The notes: generated by a model from the sequence alone, not told the origin. Shown: positions 35,109 through 44,930, numbered from the stretch's first letter. The stretch is DNA of 64,000 nucleotides from Chryseobacterium ginsenosidimutans (GCF_030823405.1 NZ_JAUSXC010000001.1:2959001-3023000); one strand, 5' to 3'. Program-made: numbers and translations.

Positions 35109-36650
35109 TTAGTTAACTAAAATATCTCCCGTCATTATTTCAGGAATTTCCACACCCATTACTTTTAGAATAGTTGGAGCAACATCACCTAATTTTCCAG
35201 GTTTAAGGCTCCATGTATGGTCTTTATCCATCACAATGAACGGAACAAGATTTGTTGAATGCTGTGTATTTGGAGTTCCATCAGGATTAATCATTACATC
35301 AGAATTTCCGTGATCTGCAAGAATAAAAACCGCGTAACCATGCTCATAAGCCGTTGTCGCCACTTTTTGAATACATTGATCTACTACTTCTGCCGCCTTT
35401 ACAGCCGCTTCGAAAACTCCTGTATGGCCTACCATATCTGTATTGGCAAAATTTAAACAGATAAAATCTGCCGTTTCATTTTCCAGTTCGGAAACGATAG
35501 CGTTGGTAATATCGTAAGCCGACATTTCAGGTTTTAAGTCATAAGTAGGAACATCTTTCGGGCTCGGACATAATAATCTTCTTTCTCCTACGAATTCCTC
35601 TTCACGACCTCCGGAAAAGAAAAATGTAACGTGAGGATATTTCTCCGTTTCAGCAATTCTGATCTGTGTTTTATGATTTTTTTCTAATACCTCTCCCATT
35701 GTTTCTTCAAGAACATTTTCATCAAAAACTACGTGTACATTTTGATATGTTTTATCATAGTTCGTTAATGTAATATAGTAAAGATTCAGTTTTCTCATGA
35801 AATATTCCGGAAAATCTTTCTGAGAAAGCACTTCTGTAATTTCTCTCCCTCTATCTGTTCTGAAATTAAAAGAAATAACTACATCATTGTCAATAATTTT
35901 AGCCACAGGAACTACGTTTCCGGTTTCAGTAGAATTCACTAAAATGATCGGCTTTAAAAATTCATCCGTTACATTATTTTCATAAGATTTCTGGATGGAA
36001 GCCAAAGCATCAGTTGATTGTTCACCAACTCCCTCTACCAAAGCATCATAAGCCAATTTTACACGCTCCCATCTTTTATCTCTGTCCATCGCATAATATC
36101 TGCCGACAACTGTTGCCAATTTTCCGGTAGTTGTTTCCATATGGTTTTGAAGCTCTTCAATGAAGCCTTTTCCAGAATGCGGATCGCAGTCGCGACCGTC
36201 TGTAAAAGCGTGAACGAAGACATTTTCATTCAACCCAAATTCATGCGCTGAAGTTAAAAGACCTTTCAGGTGATTGATATGTGAATGCACACCTCCATTG
36301 GAAACCAAACCGATAAAGTGTACTTTTTTATTTTCTCTTTTAGCATATTCAAAAGCATCCTGAATTTCTTTTTGCTGTCCAAGCGTTCCGTTTTCAACAG
36401 CCATATTCAGTTTTACCAAATTCTGATATACCACTCTTCCTGCGCCCAGATTCATGTGCCCTACTTCAGAATTTCCCATTTGTCCAAAAGGAAGACCAAC
36501 CGCTAAACCACTCGCTTCGAGCGTTGTGTGAGGAAAATTTTTAAGACAGCTATCTATAAATGGAGTACTTGCTTTATCAAGTGCTGAAACGTCCGGATTC
36601 ATTCCCAATCCCCATCCGTCAAGGATTGCTAATATTGCTTTTTTTGACAT
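35109..36650 (-). CDS. gpmI: 2,3-bisphosphoglycerate-independent phosphoglycerate mutase
   Basis: 513 residues. It interconverts 3- and 2-phosphoglycerate in glycolysis. The alkaline phosphatase-like metal motif DGWG has Asp11, and the phosphoserine nucleophile is Ser61 in QMGNSEVGHMNLG. C-terminal metal ligands appear in NFANTDMVGHTG and LADHGNSD, followed by HSTNLVPFI. The manganese-dependent GpmI form is complete in length. A TAAATTTG -7 box at 36680-36673 precedes the gene by about 22 bases. Confidence 0.96.
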   Translation of the reverse strand: MSKKAILAILDGWGLGMNPDVSALDKASTPFIDSCLKNFPHTTLEASGLAVGLPFGQMGNSEVGHMNLGAGRVVYQNLVKLNMAVENGTLGQQKEIQDAFEYAKRENKKVHFIGLVSNGGVHSHINHLKGLLTSAHEFGLNENVFVHAFTDGRDCDPHSGKGFIEELQNHMETTTGKLATVVGRYYAMDRDKRWERVKLAYDALVEGVGEQSTDALASIQKSYENNVTDEFLKPIILVNSTETGNVVPVAKIIDNDVVISFNFRTDRGREITEVLSQKDFPEYFMRKLNLYYITLTNYDKTYQNVHVVFDENVLEETMGEVLEKNHKTQIRIAETEKYPHVTFFFSGGREEEFVGERRLLCPSPKDVPTYDLKPEMSAYDITNAIVSELENETADFICLNFANTDMVGHTGVFEAAVKAAEVVDQCIQKVATTAYEHGYAVFILADHGNSDVMINPDGTPNTQHSTNLVPFIVMDKDHTWSLKPGKLGDVAPTILKVMGVEIPEIMTGDILVN

Positions 36651-36869
36651 TATGTATAAACTTTTTTATACACAAATTTATCTATTTTGAAATGAATTGA
36701 AGAATTTGAAGGACTTAAATTTTTATTAAAAGATTCGTTTTCTCTTGCTAATTTACAGATTATGCTGATTCTTTAAATTTTTTAGTCTTTATATACAACA
36801 TTTAAAAAATATTTTCTCCACTGATTTCACAGATTATATACTTCGTTATAATTTTATTAATTTTGCAAT

Positions 36870-37193
36870 ATGGATTTTAGAGATCAATTGAAAAACCTTT
36901 TCCCTGACCATGAGGAACAGGATTTTGAGATGCCGGAAGAACAGTTTAAGCAGAAAGAACCATTGGTATGCAAGTTTGAGAAAAAAGGCAGAAACGGAAA
37001 ACCTGTAACGGTTGTAGAAGGCTGGGAAGGTAGCGAGGACGATTTGAAGAAAATCTCAAAAAAAATAAAAACCACCTTGGGAATCGGTGGTTCTGAGAAG
37101 GATGGAACAATTATTATTCAAGGTGATAATCGTGATAAAATAATGGATATCCTTAAAGAAATGGGCTATAAAACCAAAAGAGTCGGCGGATAA
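36870..37193 (+). CDS. SUI1 domain translation factor (YciH-like)
   Basis: 107 residues. The N-terminal third is acidic. About residues 35-105 form a SUI1/eIF1 domain: GKPVTVVEGWEGSEDDLKKISKKIK, GIGGSEKDGTIIIQGD and a KRVGG end. Bacterial homologues influence initiation-codon choice. The TAATTTTG box ends 4 bases before the ATG, suggesting a leaderless or near-leaderless mRNA. It is convergent with the leucine-rich repeat gene, with only 3 bases between stops and no terminator in between. Confidence 0.92.
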   Translation: MDFRDQLKNLFPDHEEQDFEMPEEQFKQKEPLVCKFEKKGRNGKPVTVVEGWEGSEDDLKKISKKIKTTLGIGGSEKDGTIIIQGDNRDKIMDILKEMGYKTKRVGG

Positions 37194-37196
37194 AAT

Positions 37197-38096
37197 TTAG
37201 AAATAAATTTGTGTTTCCGGCATGATGGCTTTTAATTTTTCAATGGTTGATTTTTCCATTGGATTACCCGTTAATATGAGTGTTTTAAGATTTTTAAGTT
37301 GTGAAAATTCGGTTGGCAGATCTTTTAAATTGTTGTTTGCTAAATTCATACTCACAACATTTTTCAACCCTTTTACTTTAGGTGAGATTTCTTTGATATT
37401 ATTCTGACTTACATTTAAAAATTCCAGGTTTCTTGAATGAAAAAGATCTTCAGGAAGTTTTGTAATGGAATTTTGCTGTAATTCAAGGTATTTTAAATGT
37501 TTCGGAAATTCTAAGTTCCCTAAATCATTGATTTGGTTGGATGACAGATTTAATGATTTTAAATTTTTAATCTGATCCAGATCTTTCGCAATAAAACTGA
37601 TCTGATTTCCCTGTAAATTAATTTCTTCCAAGCTCGGAATCTGCAATAAAGCTTCCGGAAAAACATTCAAACTATTGGCATCCAAATAAATGAATTTTAA
37701 TTTCTGAAGTTTTGCTAAATTTGGATTTATGCTTGTTAATTCATTTAAATTAATGGAAAAACTTTCCAGTTTCTGGAGTTCTCCGATTTCGTCAGGAATG
37801 AATTTGATGCTGTTTTCGTTTAAATTTAAAATCGCCAATTCTTCTAAAGAAAAAATAGATTCATCCATTTTTTCAAACTTATTTTCCATCAGATTCAGGA
37901 AAAAAATTGATTGTAGCTTTTGAATTTCAGTCGGAAGATTAAACATCACTTTCCCTCTAAAACTCATGCTGTAAATGGTTTGTCCGCTTTTCAAAGCATC
38001 ATCAATGTTGGTATACGTCGGATATTTCACAGGATCAATCTGAGCTTTCGCCTGAGAAAGAATTAAAACAGAAATAGAAAAAAGTAGTTTTTTCAT
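37197..38096 (-). CDS. Secreted leucine-rich repeat protein
   Basis: 299 residues. A cleavable signal (about 1-19, ending SQAKAQ) is followed by about ten 22-24-residue leucine-rich repeats (L-x-x-L-x-L-x-x-N-x-I/L pattern, for example LEELAILNLNENSIKFIP and LKSLNLSSNQINDL). No enzyme domain or type IX sorting domain is seen. Such proteins bind other proteins or glycans. It follows the PhoX-like gene by 57 bases and could be co-transcribed with it. Function unknown. Confidence 0.85.
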   Translation of the reverse strand: MKKLLFSISVLILSQAKAQIDPVKYPTYTNIDDALKSGQTIYSMSFRGKVMFNLPTEIQKLQSIFFLNLMENKFEKMDESIFSLEELAILNLNENSIKFIPDEIGELQKLESFSINLNELTSINPNLAKLQKLKFIYLDANSLNVFPEALLQIPSLEEINLQGNQISFIAKDLDQIKNLKSLNLSSNQINDLGNLEFPKHLKYLELQQNSITKLPEDLFHSRNLEFLNVSQNNIKEISPKVKGLKNVVSMNLANNNLKDLPTEFSQLKNLKTLILTGNPMEKSTIEKLKAIMPETQIYF

Positions 38097-38153
38097 AACA
38101 GAAAAAAGCTACCGATAACCAATATTACCGGCAGCAATTGTAATATTAATAGT

Positions 38154-40301
38154 TTATTTCTTTAAAAGTTTTACCGTCTGCTGGAATCCTTCTTCCGCTT
38201 CGATATTTACAATTAACACTCTTGAAGCCTCAAGCTGATTTGTAAAATCTAAATCCAACGATTTGTTCGTTCCTGAGAATTTCTTCGTGAAAACAATTTT
38301 ACCATCAATGCTGTAAGCTGTTACAGAAATATCTTTCAACCCTTTTAGAGAATTGATTTTTACCATTCCTGAAGTCGGGTTCGGAGCAACTGTAACTGTA
38401 TTTTCTACATGAGTATCAATCGTACCCAACGTTCCTGCTGTTCCTAAATTATTTTTAAGAGCAACTACAATGGTAGCCGATTTTCCTCTGTAATCAATTG
38501 TATTTCCCGTTGCATCAATATCCGTAGAAATTGTAGAATCCGGGTGCTGAATTGAGAAGAATCCGAACTTGTGATCGGGTGTAAATGTAAGACCCGTCGG
38601 TTCTGAACCTGCAGGCATAGAAGCGAACAGTTTCACTTTTGGATTTGCCTGAGTGTGATCTGGAGCAATTACCCAGATGTAGTTTTTACCACCATCCTGA
38701 AGAACCCAAAGATTCCCTAATTCGTCGAAAGTAAGATTGTCGTTTCCGTCGCCCCAAGCTTCAGTTTTTGTTCCCTGAGCTGTCTCGAAAGAATAAGTTG
38801 TTGTAAGACCTCCAACAAAAGTTTCAACCTGAGAAACCGTCATTCCGTTGTCCTGAATTCTGTATACCTTATTTAAACCTTTCGCAGTAAAATAGATTTT
38901 ACCATCAATCGGACTGATATCAACATCTTCAATTCCGTTGAAAGAAGTTCCAAGAGATTGAGCTAAAGTACTTGTATTATTCTGGTCGGCCTTTGTTTTG
39001 TTAGGAACCTGAACCCAAACACCTGTTGTAGCTACAGGATCTCCATTGCTAAGACCTTGATCTAATTTTAAAACATAAAGATTTCCTGAAGAAAGGTTAT
39101 TCGGAGTATCCATCACATATTTGTAAACCATGTGAGTTCCACCGTCTTCACCGTAATAAGCTGTAGTTCCTGCATTATTTACCACTACATTTTCGTGATT
39201 CATAATACCCATCTGCCAAAGTTTTCCTTTAGAACCGTCGGTATTTTGAGAAATAACCTGAGCCGTTGCAGGATCAATCTCTACCAACCAACCGTAATCC
39301 TTCATTCCGTCGCCATTTACATCACTTGAAGTGGTCTGTTCTTCCGCTGTAACTACAGTTCCCCAAGGCGTAATACCTCCTGAACAGTTTCTGATTGTCT
39401 GAACCAAACTCGGAGCCGAGAAACTTACCGCTCTTGATTTTGTCAGTTGCCAAAGCTTCGAAGTCGCATTATAGTTGATTTCCGCCATCGTAACACCACC
39501 CGGATTCGTTTCGTGGTTTACAGAAAGATATCCGTTGGTTGCGCTTCCGTTTTTCGGAACATACGCTGTAAAGTCATTTTGTCCTCCAACTAATCCTCCT
39601 CCTTCTGTATAATTTTCACCTTCTTTTAAGATTAACTGATATTTATGTTCAGCAGGAATGATTAATTTATTAGTCTGCGCTGTCGGAACGATTGAAGTAA
39701 AACAGCTTATGTGTGTTGAATTACAAGAAACCGAAGGGTTTGTAGTGTTTGCTACCATTTTAAGATAAGCATCAATTCTTAAATCAGAACTTGCAGCACC
39801 TCTGTTATGCAATTCGATAGAAATTCTATTAGCTCCGTTTACAAATTTAGATTTCGGAATAGAGAATATGTTGTAAACACTTTCCGCAGCACCGTCAACT
39901 GTTGTACTGGATAAAGTATTAAAATCAATTACGCCCGTCGGCATATTGTCTCTTACCACTTCTTCACCGTTAAGATAAACAACGATTCCGTCATCTCTCA
40001 TTACGCCCAATTCTACTGTAGCAGAGAGATCATTTAGGTTTACTGTAAAATCTTTTGCAAAATAAGCTGTTACAAGACCTGTAGCTGTTGTAGTGGTCAC
40101 AGGATCACCGTAACCCAATGGTCCGTCTCCTTGAGACCATGTTGAAATATCATAGTTTGCATCTTTCCACTGTGCAATCTGTGCTACGTTGTTATCTTTA
40201 TACTTCCAAGAAGAATTCTTGTTAAAAATAAAAGTCTGAGCGTTCAATAAAGAACCCGAGACCATTGCAAGAGCGGCAACTGTTAGTAATTTTCTTTTCA
40301 T
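38154..40301 (-). CDS. PhoX/DUF839-type secreted protein with T9SS sorting domain
   Basis: 715 residues. A signal peptide (1-21) is followed by a beta-sandwich of about 150 residues (WKYKDNN, VMRDDGIVVYLNGEEVVRDN, RISIELHNRG) like those found beside metallophosphatases. The DUF839 (PhoX-like) beta-propeller comes next: YLSVNHETNPGG, IRNCSGGITPWGTVVTAEEQ, MGIMNHENVVV, and GNDNLTFDELGNLWV. Residues about 640-715 are a type A sorting domain (VTVAPNPTSGMVKI to TVKLLKK). Known PhoX enzymes are Ca/Fe alkaline phosphatases, so an extracellular phosphatase role is likely but not proven. A TAGCTTTG -7 box is at 40335-40328. Confidence 0.88.
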   Translation of the reverse strand: MKRKLLTVAALAMVSGSLLNAQTFIFNKNSSWKYKDNNVAQIAQWKDANYDISTWSQGDGPLGYGDPVTTTTATGLVTAYFAKDFTVNLNDLSATVELGVMRDDGIVVYLNGEEVVRDNMPTGVIDFNTLSSTTVDGAAESVYNIFSIPKSKFVNGANRISIELHNRGAASSDLRIDAYLKMVANTTNPSVSCNSTHISCFTSIVPTAQTNKLIIPAEHKYQLILKEGENYTEGGGLVGGQNDFTAYVPKNGSATNGYLSVNHETNPGGVTMAEINYNATSKLWQLTKSRAVSFSAPSLVQTIRNCSGGITPWGTVVTAEEQTTSSDVNGDGMKDYGWLVEIDPATAQVISQNTDGSKGKLWQMGIMNHENVVVNNAGTTAYYGEDGGTHMVYKYVMDTPNNLSSGNLYVLKLDQGLSNGDPVATTGVWVQVPNKTKADQNNTSTLAQSLGTSFNGIEDVDISPIDGKIYFTAKGLNKVYRIQDNGMTVSQVETFVGGLTTTYSFETAQGTKTEAWGDGNDNLTFDELGNLWVLQDGGKNYIWVIAPDHTQANPKVKLFASMPAGSEPTGLTFTPDHKFGFFSIQHPDSTISTDIDATGNTIDYRGKSATIVVALKNNLGTAGTLGTIDTHVENTVTVAPNPTSGMVKINSLKGLKDISVTAYSIDGKIVFTKKFSGTNKSLDLDFTNQLEASRVLIVNIEAEEGFQQTVKLLKK

Positions 40302-40517
40302 TTTAAATTTCGATTTATTAGACGTTGCAAAGCTATTAGATTGTCGTCAAGCCTTTATTAATAGGACTTTAAATAAATCTTCGCAAATATTAATTAATAG
40401 AAAACCGAATGTTAATTAAATTAATTTTATGTTAAATTAAAAAAATATTAAAAAGTGAGTAAGTGGATAATGAACTGCAATTGTTAACTTTTACATCCTT
40501 TAAACCACTCCTCACAA

Positions 40518-42353
40518 TTATTTATTTTTGGTCTTACTTATATCGGTCAAAGTATTGAGGAAAGCAATAACCTGTTTAATTTCGGTTTGAGTCAAGTTCA
40601 ATTTGTCTGGTGCCAGTGTTTGATTTTTCACTTTTAAACCGAGACCTTCTCCACCACCTTCGTTGTAGAAATCCATCACTTCTTCTAATGTATTGAAAGC
40701 CCCGTTGTGGAAATAAGGTTTTGTTAATACTGCATTTCTTACCGTCACCGTTTTGAAAGAGTTTTCGTAAATCCACGAATTTTCTTTTTTCACCGGACTA
40801 TTTATTCTTCCTTTATCAGCATCCAGTTCCAAAGGTTTTTGACTGATCGGTTTGGCAGTAATTCCCAACACTTCAGATTCATTCTCATTAAAAAGCGGCG
40901 GAACCAATCCTGAAAAATTCGGAGCAAAATGACACGTGGCACAATTCGCTTTTCCCATGAATAAATTAAATCCTTTTTTCGCATCAGTAGAAATTTCTTT
41001 TTCATTTCTCATGAATTTATCAAAATCACTTTCGTAAGAATATAATGAGGCAACATAAGAACTTAATGCTTTCGAAAAATTTTCTTTGCTGATATTTCCG
41101 TTTTTAAAAGCAGTTTTGAATGCTTTTTTGTATTCAGGTTTTGTTTTTAATTTCCTGATGATGCTTTCATAGCTTGTATTGAATTCGTTTTCATTGTAAA
41201 TTACGTGTTCTGCCTGCTGTTCAAGATAAAATGCTCTTAAATCATAGAAAAATCGTTTCGCAAAAACAGCATTGTATAAGGAAGGGGAATTTCTCAACAC
41301 CGTTTTTCCTTCCACATTACTTTGGGATTTTGTTTTTAAATCGGTGAAAGCATTTTCAGGCAAATGACAGGTCGCACAGCTCATTTTTCCGTTATCGCTT
41401 AAATTTTGATCATAAAAAATCTCTTTTCCTAATTCTCTCAAATCAACATTATCTTCCTCTTTTTTCAATAAAGTATAAAAATAAGGATCCAGGAAGTCGC
41501 TGCTGAAAAAGTTTTTATTATTGACATTCCATCCTGAAAATTCTTTCAGATTATCACTTCTTCCGTCCCAGTTTCCCAATTCTTCATATAAAGGCTGAAT
41601 GAATTTTTTATAGAATTCTATTCTGTCAAAAGTCTCGAAATCGGTGCTTTTTGATAGATAATCGATTCCTTCGGTTAAAATTGTATTGGCTTTCTGAACG
41701 TTGTAATTTTTAAAGTAAGAGTCATCATTAATGTATCTTTTCATTCCTAAAAAAGTATGTTTTGCTTCTTCAGAAATATTTAATGATCCAGGAGTATCAA
41801 AACCTGTAACACCCAGACTGTACATTCTGATTAATTCAATTCTCAATGGCAACGTTTTATTATTTCCTTTGCTTAAGCCGTTTTTAACAGAACTCAGATA
41901 AAAACTCGCATAACTGTTGTACAGAAAATCGGTAATCGTCTTGATTTCTTCTTTCTGTTCCGCCGCTTCACCAGAAAATATCAATTCATCCAACACCTGC
42001 AATCCTTCGGGAGGAAGTGTATAAGCAGTTGTTCCCGCCGCTTCAATGTGAAATAACGGTGCCGCGTTGAGGTGGGTTTTTGTAAATTCCGGATAATGAT
42101 AGGCTACGTAAAATTCAATTTCTTTGAAGGAATTTCTTGTGTTTTTTAATGATTTTTGAAGATCTTCCAATGATATTTTATCCTCTGAAAACAGGTAAGC
42201 GTCAGATTTTAATTGATCAAGTTTAGTTTTAAAATCCGTTAAACCTTTATTAACGACAGAATTTTCAGTTTCAACACCTTTATAGGTCGGGTTGAATGAC
42301 ATTATTGCAAAACCAATTACAAGAATCACAATAAATAAAGGATAAGATCTCAT
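40518..42353 (-). CDS. Di-haem cytochrome c peroxidase (MauG/CcpA-like)
   Basis: 611 residues from ATG 42353; a GTG at 42401 would add 16 residues, but a TAGTTTTG box (42372-42365) lies between the two, favouring the ATG. The first about 22 residues are a signal or membrane anchor. Residues about 30-280 form a helical domain without motif recognition. Two CxxCH haem sites lie at Cys326 (CATCHLPENAFTD) and Cys471 (CATCHFAPNFSG), followed by the KPYFHNG stretch of bacterial cytochrome c peroxidases. These periplasmic enzymes reduce hydrogen peroxide; related proteins oxidise protein substrates. The N-terminal domain is larger than in classical peroxidases (about 330 residues). It is not tightly linked to the PhoX gene (216 bases). 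Confidence 0.88.
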   Translation of the reverse strand: MRSYPLFIVILVIGFAIMSFNPTYKGVETENSVVNKGLTDFKTKLDQLKSDAYLFSEDKISLEDLQKSLKNTRNSFKEIEFYVAYHYPEFTKTHLNAAPLFHIEAAGTTAYTLPPEGLQVLDELIFSGEAAEQKEEIKTITDFLYNSYASFYLSSVKNGLSKGNNKTLPLRIELIRMYSLGVTGFDTPGSLNISEEAKHTFLGMKRYINDDSYFKNYNVQKANTILTEGIDYLSKSTDFETFDRIEFYKKFIQPLYEELGNWDGRSDNLKEFSGWNVNNKNFFSSDFLDPYFYTLLKKEEDNVDLRELGKEIFYDQNLSDNGKMSCATCHLPENAFTDLKTKSQSNVEGKTVLRNSPSLYNAVFAKRFFYDLRAFYLEQQAEHVIYNENEFNTSYESIIRKLKTKPEYKKAFKTAFKNGNISKENFSKALSSYVASLYSYESDFDKFMRNEKEISTDAKKGFNLFMGKANCATCHFAPNFSGLVPPLFNENESEVLGITAKPISQKPLELDADKGRINSPVKKENSWIYENSFKTVTVRNAVLTKPYFHNGAFNTLEEVMDFYNEGGGEGLGLKVKNQTLAPDKLNLTQTEIKQVIAFLNTLTDISKTKNK

Positions 42354-42591
42354 GAATTTTTTGGCAAAACTATTAATAGAAAGCCGATCCGACGTTACCA
42401 CAACTTTAACTTTGAATTAAATTATGTTTACATTTTACCTATCATATTTTTTACTAATTTTAAATCCCGAAAATCAAAATTCATTATTCGCTGAAAGTCA
42501 ATTTACTTTTTGACTTCGTTTTAAGATAATGAGGAAAGGAATTTGGGGAGGATTTTAAAACAACTTTAATTAAACGATAAAAAACATATTT

Positions 42592-43446
42592 ATGCTAGAT
42601 AAACTTGCAGCTTCAGAGCTTGTTCTGAACGACGACGGAAGTGTGTACCATCTTAATCTTCTGCCTGAAGATATTGCAGAAAAGATCATTCTTGTCGGTG
42701 ATCCTGACCGTGTGGCGAAAGTTTCAAAATATTTCGACACCGTAGAAATTAAGAAAAACAAAAGAGAATTTTACACCCATACAGGAACTTTAAGAGGCGA
42801 AAGAATCACCGTAATGTCAACAGGAATCGGTACGGAAAACATTGATATTGTGATGAACGAACTCGATGCTTTGGTAAATATCGATCTTAAAAATAAAGAA
42901 TTTAAAACCGACCATTCTGCGCTTCAATTATTCAGAATGGGAACTTGCGGAAGTGTGAATCCTGATGTTCAGGTTGATAATATGCTGGTGACTCAAAATG
43001 TTGTCGGATTAGATGGCTTGATGCATTTTTATCAGGATTATGAGTTTGAAAATGAGTTTTCTAAGAACTTTTTAGAAAAATTCCCTTACCAGAAAATCAA
43101 GCCCATGCTTTATTTTGCGGATTGGTCGGAAGAATTGGGAGCATTGTACAAAGACGCGAAATATCATGGAAATACAGCCACTTTTCCCGGTTTTTACGCT
43201 CCACAGGGAAGACAATTACGTTTAAAAGCTCTTGACGACAAATTTCTGGAAACATTGAATGATCTTGGCGTAACCAATTTTGAAATGGAAACTTCTGCAA
43301 TTTATGCTTTGTCTAAATTGTTAGGCCATAAAGCCATTACGGTAAATAATGTGATTGCCAACAGAAGACGTGGAGAATTTTCATCAGATCATAATAATTC
43401 TGAAAAAAACCTGATTACTTGGGTATTGGATAGAATTATTAAATAA
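42592..43446 (+). CDS. Nucleoside phosphorylase (uridine phosphorylase-like)
   Basis: 284 residues, family-typical for PNP/UDP phosphorylases. Key regions are IILVGDPDRVAKVSKYF (phosphate-binding Gly-Asp-x-x-Arg), MSTGIGTENIDIVMNELDALVN and, near the C-terminus, NFEMETSAIYALSKLLGHKA, the nucleoside-binding E-M-E motif. It splits nucleosides with phosphate for salvage. Pyrimidine specificity is likely from overall similarity but not certain. It is monocistronic. The 171 bases after it hold no clear gene before the next small ORF. Confidence 0.9.
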   Translation: MLDKLAASELVLNDDGSVYHLNLLPEDIAEKIILVGDPDRVAKVSKYFDTVEIKKNKREFYTHTGTLRGERITVMSTGIGTENIDIVMNELDALVNIDLKNKEFKTDHSALQLFRMGTCGSVNPDVQVDNMLVTQNVVGLDGLMHFYQDYEFENEFSKNFLEKFPYQKIKPMLYFADWSEELGALYKDAKYHGNTATFPGFYAPQGRQLRLKALDDKFLETLNDLGVTNFEMETSAIYALSKLLGHKAITVNNVIANRRRGEFSSDHNNSEKNLITWVLDRIIK

Positions 43447-43617
43447 AAAATTTCGGGAATTTTATTTGCAACAGCTGTACTGTATTTTCAACAACAATAT
43501 TTGAATAAAGATAAGCCTCGAAAGTATAGTAAAAAGATTATGAAAAATTTAACAATACATGGCATTTTTAGGAATGGTTATTGTTTAAATCATAACAACA
43601 CAAAATACTTAAATATT

Positions 43618-43917
43618 ATGAACAATTCAGAATACAACAAAGCGGAAGATGCAGTAAATAACACTGAAAACTCTTTAAAAGATGCAACGAACAATGCAAA
43701 ATGGAAAATTGAAGAATTGGCAGACAGAGCAAAAGATTACATCAACGAAAAAAGAGCCAACGATGAAGAAGCACAGCAGGAAGACTGGCTTGACAGGGTA
43801 AAAAATAATGCATCCGATGCTTGGGATGATGTTAAAGATAAAGCCAATGATGCATGGGAAAAAACTAAAGATGCTGCAGAAGATGTAAAAGCAGAATGGA
43901 ACAAGAAAACCAACTAA
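43618..43917 (+). CDS. Small amphipathic helical, LEA/CsbD-like protein
   Basis: 99 residues from ATG 43618; the frame is open upstream to 43501, but those residues are unlike the rest. The protein is almost all predicted helix, rich in Asp, Lys, Ala and Asn, with regularly spaced Trp in a repeating pattern (DWLDRVKNNASDAWDDVKD, then KANDAWEKTKDAAEDVKAEW). This resembles stress-related LEA/YtxH/CsbD-type proteins. No function can be assigned; expression under stress is a family-based guess. A strong 14-bp terminator follows. Confidence 0.78.
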   Translation: MNNSEYNKAEDAVNNTENSLKDATNNAKWKIEELADRAKDYINEKRANDEEAQQEDWLDRVKNNASDAWDDVKDKANDAWEKTKDAAEDVKAEWNKKTN

Positions 43918-43944
43918 AATTTCAGTCTTATATATATTTTCAAG

Positions 43945-43980
43945 AAAAACGGAGCCTTTTTATACAAGGCTCCGTTTTTT
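43945..43980. terminator. Strong hairpin terminator
   Basis: A perfect 14-bp stem (43945-43958 with 43966-43979), T tract at the right end. It ends the small helical protein gene; the A tract on the left would also work on the minus strand. Confidence 0.92.
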
Positions 43981-44006
43981 ATTATGCTCTAAACACAAAT
44001 TATTGC

Positions 44007-44014
44007 TACATTTG
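44007..44014 (+). promoter_or_regulatory. -7 box for fabI
   Basis: A perfect TAnnTTTG (TACATTTG) 24 bases before the fabI ATG. No TTG at a standard -33 distance. Confidence 0.5.
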
Positions 44015-44038
44015 TATCTTAATAAACATTAAAAAATT

Positions 44039-44848
44039 ATGTCATACGGTTTACTTAAAGGCAAAAAGGGAATTATTTTTGGAGCCCTTAATGAACAATC
44101 TATTGCATGGAAAGTTGCAGAAAGATGTCATGAAGAAGGTGCTGAATTTATCTTGTCTAATGCACCTATCGCTCTTAGAATGGGAGAATTAAACGGTTTA
44201 GCAGAAAAAACAGGTTCTGATGTAATCGGTGCAGATGCAACTTCAATTGAAGATCTAGAAAAACTTTTTGATGCTGCTGTTGCTAAATTTGGTAAAATCG
44301 ACTTTATCCTTCACTCTATAGGAATGTCCATAAACGTAAGAAAAGGAAAACATTACACAGAAATGAATTATGACTGGTTGGAAAAAGGCTGGGATATTTC
44401 TGCTGTTTCTTTCCATAAAGTAATGCGTGTAGCTTATGAAAAAGACTGTATGAATGAATGGGGAAGCATTTTGGCTCTTTCATACATTGCAGCACAGAGA
44501 ACGTTCCCAGATTATAACGATATGTCTGACAATAAAGCTTATCTTGAAAGTATCGCAAGAACTTTCGGAAACTATTGGGGAGAAAGAAAAGTGCGTGTAA
44601 ATACGGTTTCTCAGTCGCCGACAGTTACTACGGCAGGAAGCGGTGTGAAAGGTTTCGGCGGTTTCTTAGGATATGCTGAAGATATGTCTCCGTTAGGAAA
44701 TGCTACAGCTCTTGAATGTGCAGATTATTGTGTTACTCTTTTCTCTGATCTTACTAAAAAAGTGACCATGCAGAATCTTTTCCACGATGGAGGTTTCAGC
44801 AGTTCTGGAGTTACTCAGAAAGTAATCCGTAAATATGATGTAGAATAG
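44039..44848 (+). CDS. fabI: Enoyl-[acyl-carrier-protein] reductase (NADH)
   Basis: 269 residues. It catalyses the last reduction of each fatty-acid elongation cycle. It is an SDR enzyme of the FabI type: N-terminal GLLKGKKGIIFGALNEQSIAW (nucleotide-binding GxxxxxSIAW), the catalytic Tyr-x6-Lys (Tyr159, Lys166) and the QSPTVTTAGSGVKGF loop. It is in the same size class as triclosan targets. It ends in a hairpin terminator. Confidence 0.96.
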   Translation: MSYGLLKGKKGIIFGALNEQSIAWKVAERCHEEGAEFILSNAPIALRMGELNGLAEKTGSDVIGADATSIEDLEKLFDAAVAKFGKIDFILHSIGMSINVRKGKHYTEMNYDWLEKGWDISAVSFHKVMRVAYEKDCMNEWGSILALSYIAAQRTFPDYNDMSDNKAYLESIARTFGNYWGERKVRVNTVSQSPTVTTAGSGVKGFGGFLGYAEDMSPLGNATALECADYCVTLFSDLTKKVTMQNLFHDGGFSSSGVTQKVIRKYDVE

Positions 44849-44875
44849 TAGTTTTAAAATTACTTTTAAATAAAT

Positions 44876-44903
44876 AACCGAAGCATATTGTTTCGGTTTT
44901 TTG
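44876..44903 (+). terminator. Terminator after fabI
   Basis: A perfect 7-bp stem (44876-44882 with 44892-44898) followed by six T. Confidence 0.8.
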
Positions 44904-44930
44904 TTGTTTAAATTTTTGCAAGATGAATCA

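Noticed and set aside
43501..43617. A longer start for the small helical protein
   Set aside because: The extra residues have a different composition (basic, hydrophobic mix) and would begin with TTG; the ATG at 43618 begins the uniform helical sequence.
43896..44192. A 98-codon frame spanning the fabI promoter and 5' end
   Set aside because: It overlaps the terminator, the -7 box and the fabI start in another frame and shows no family features.
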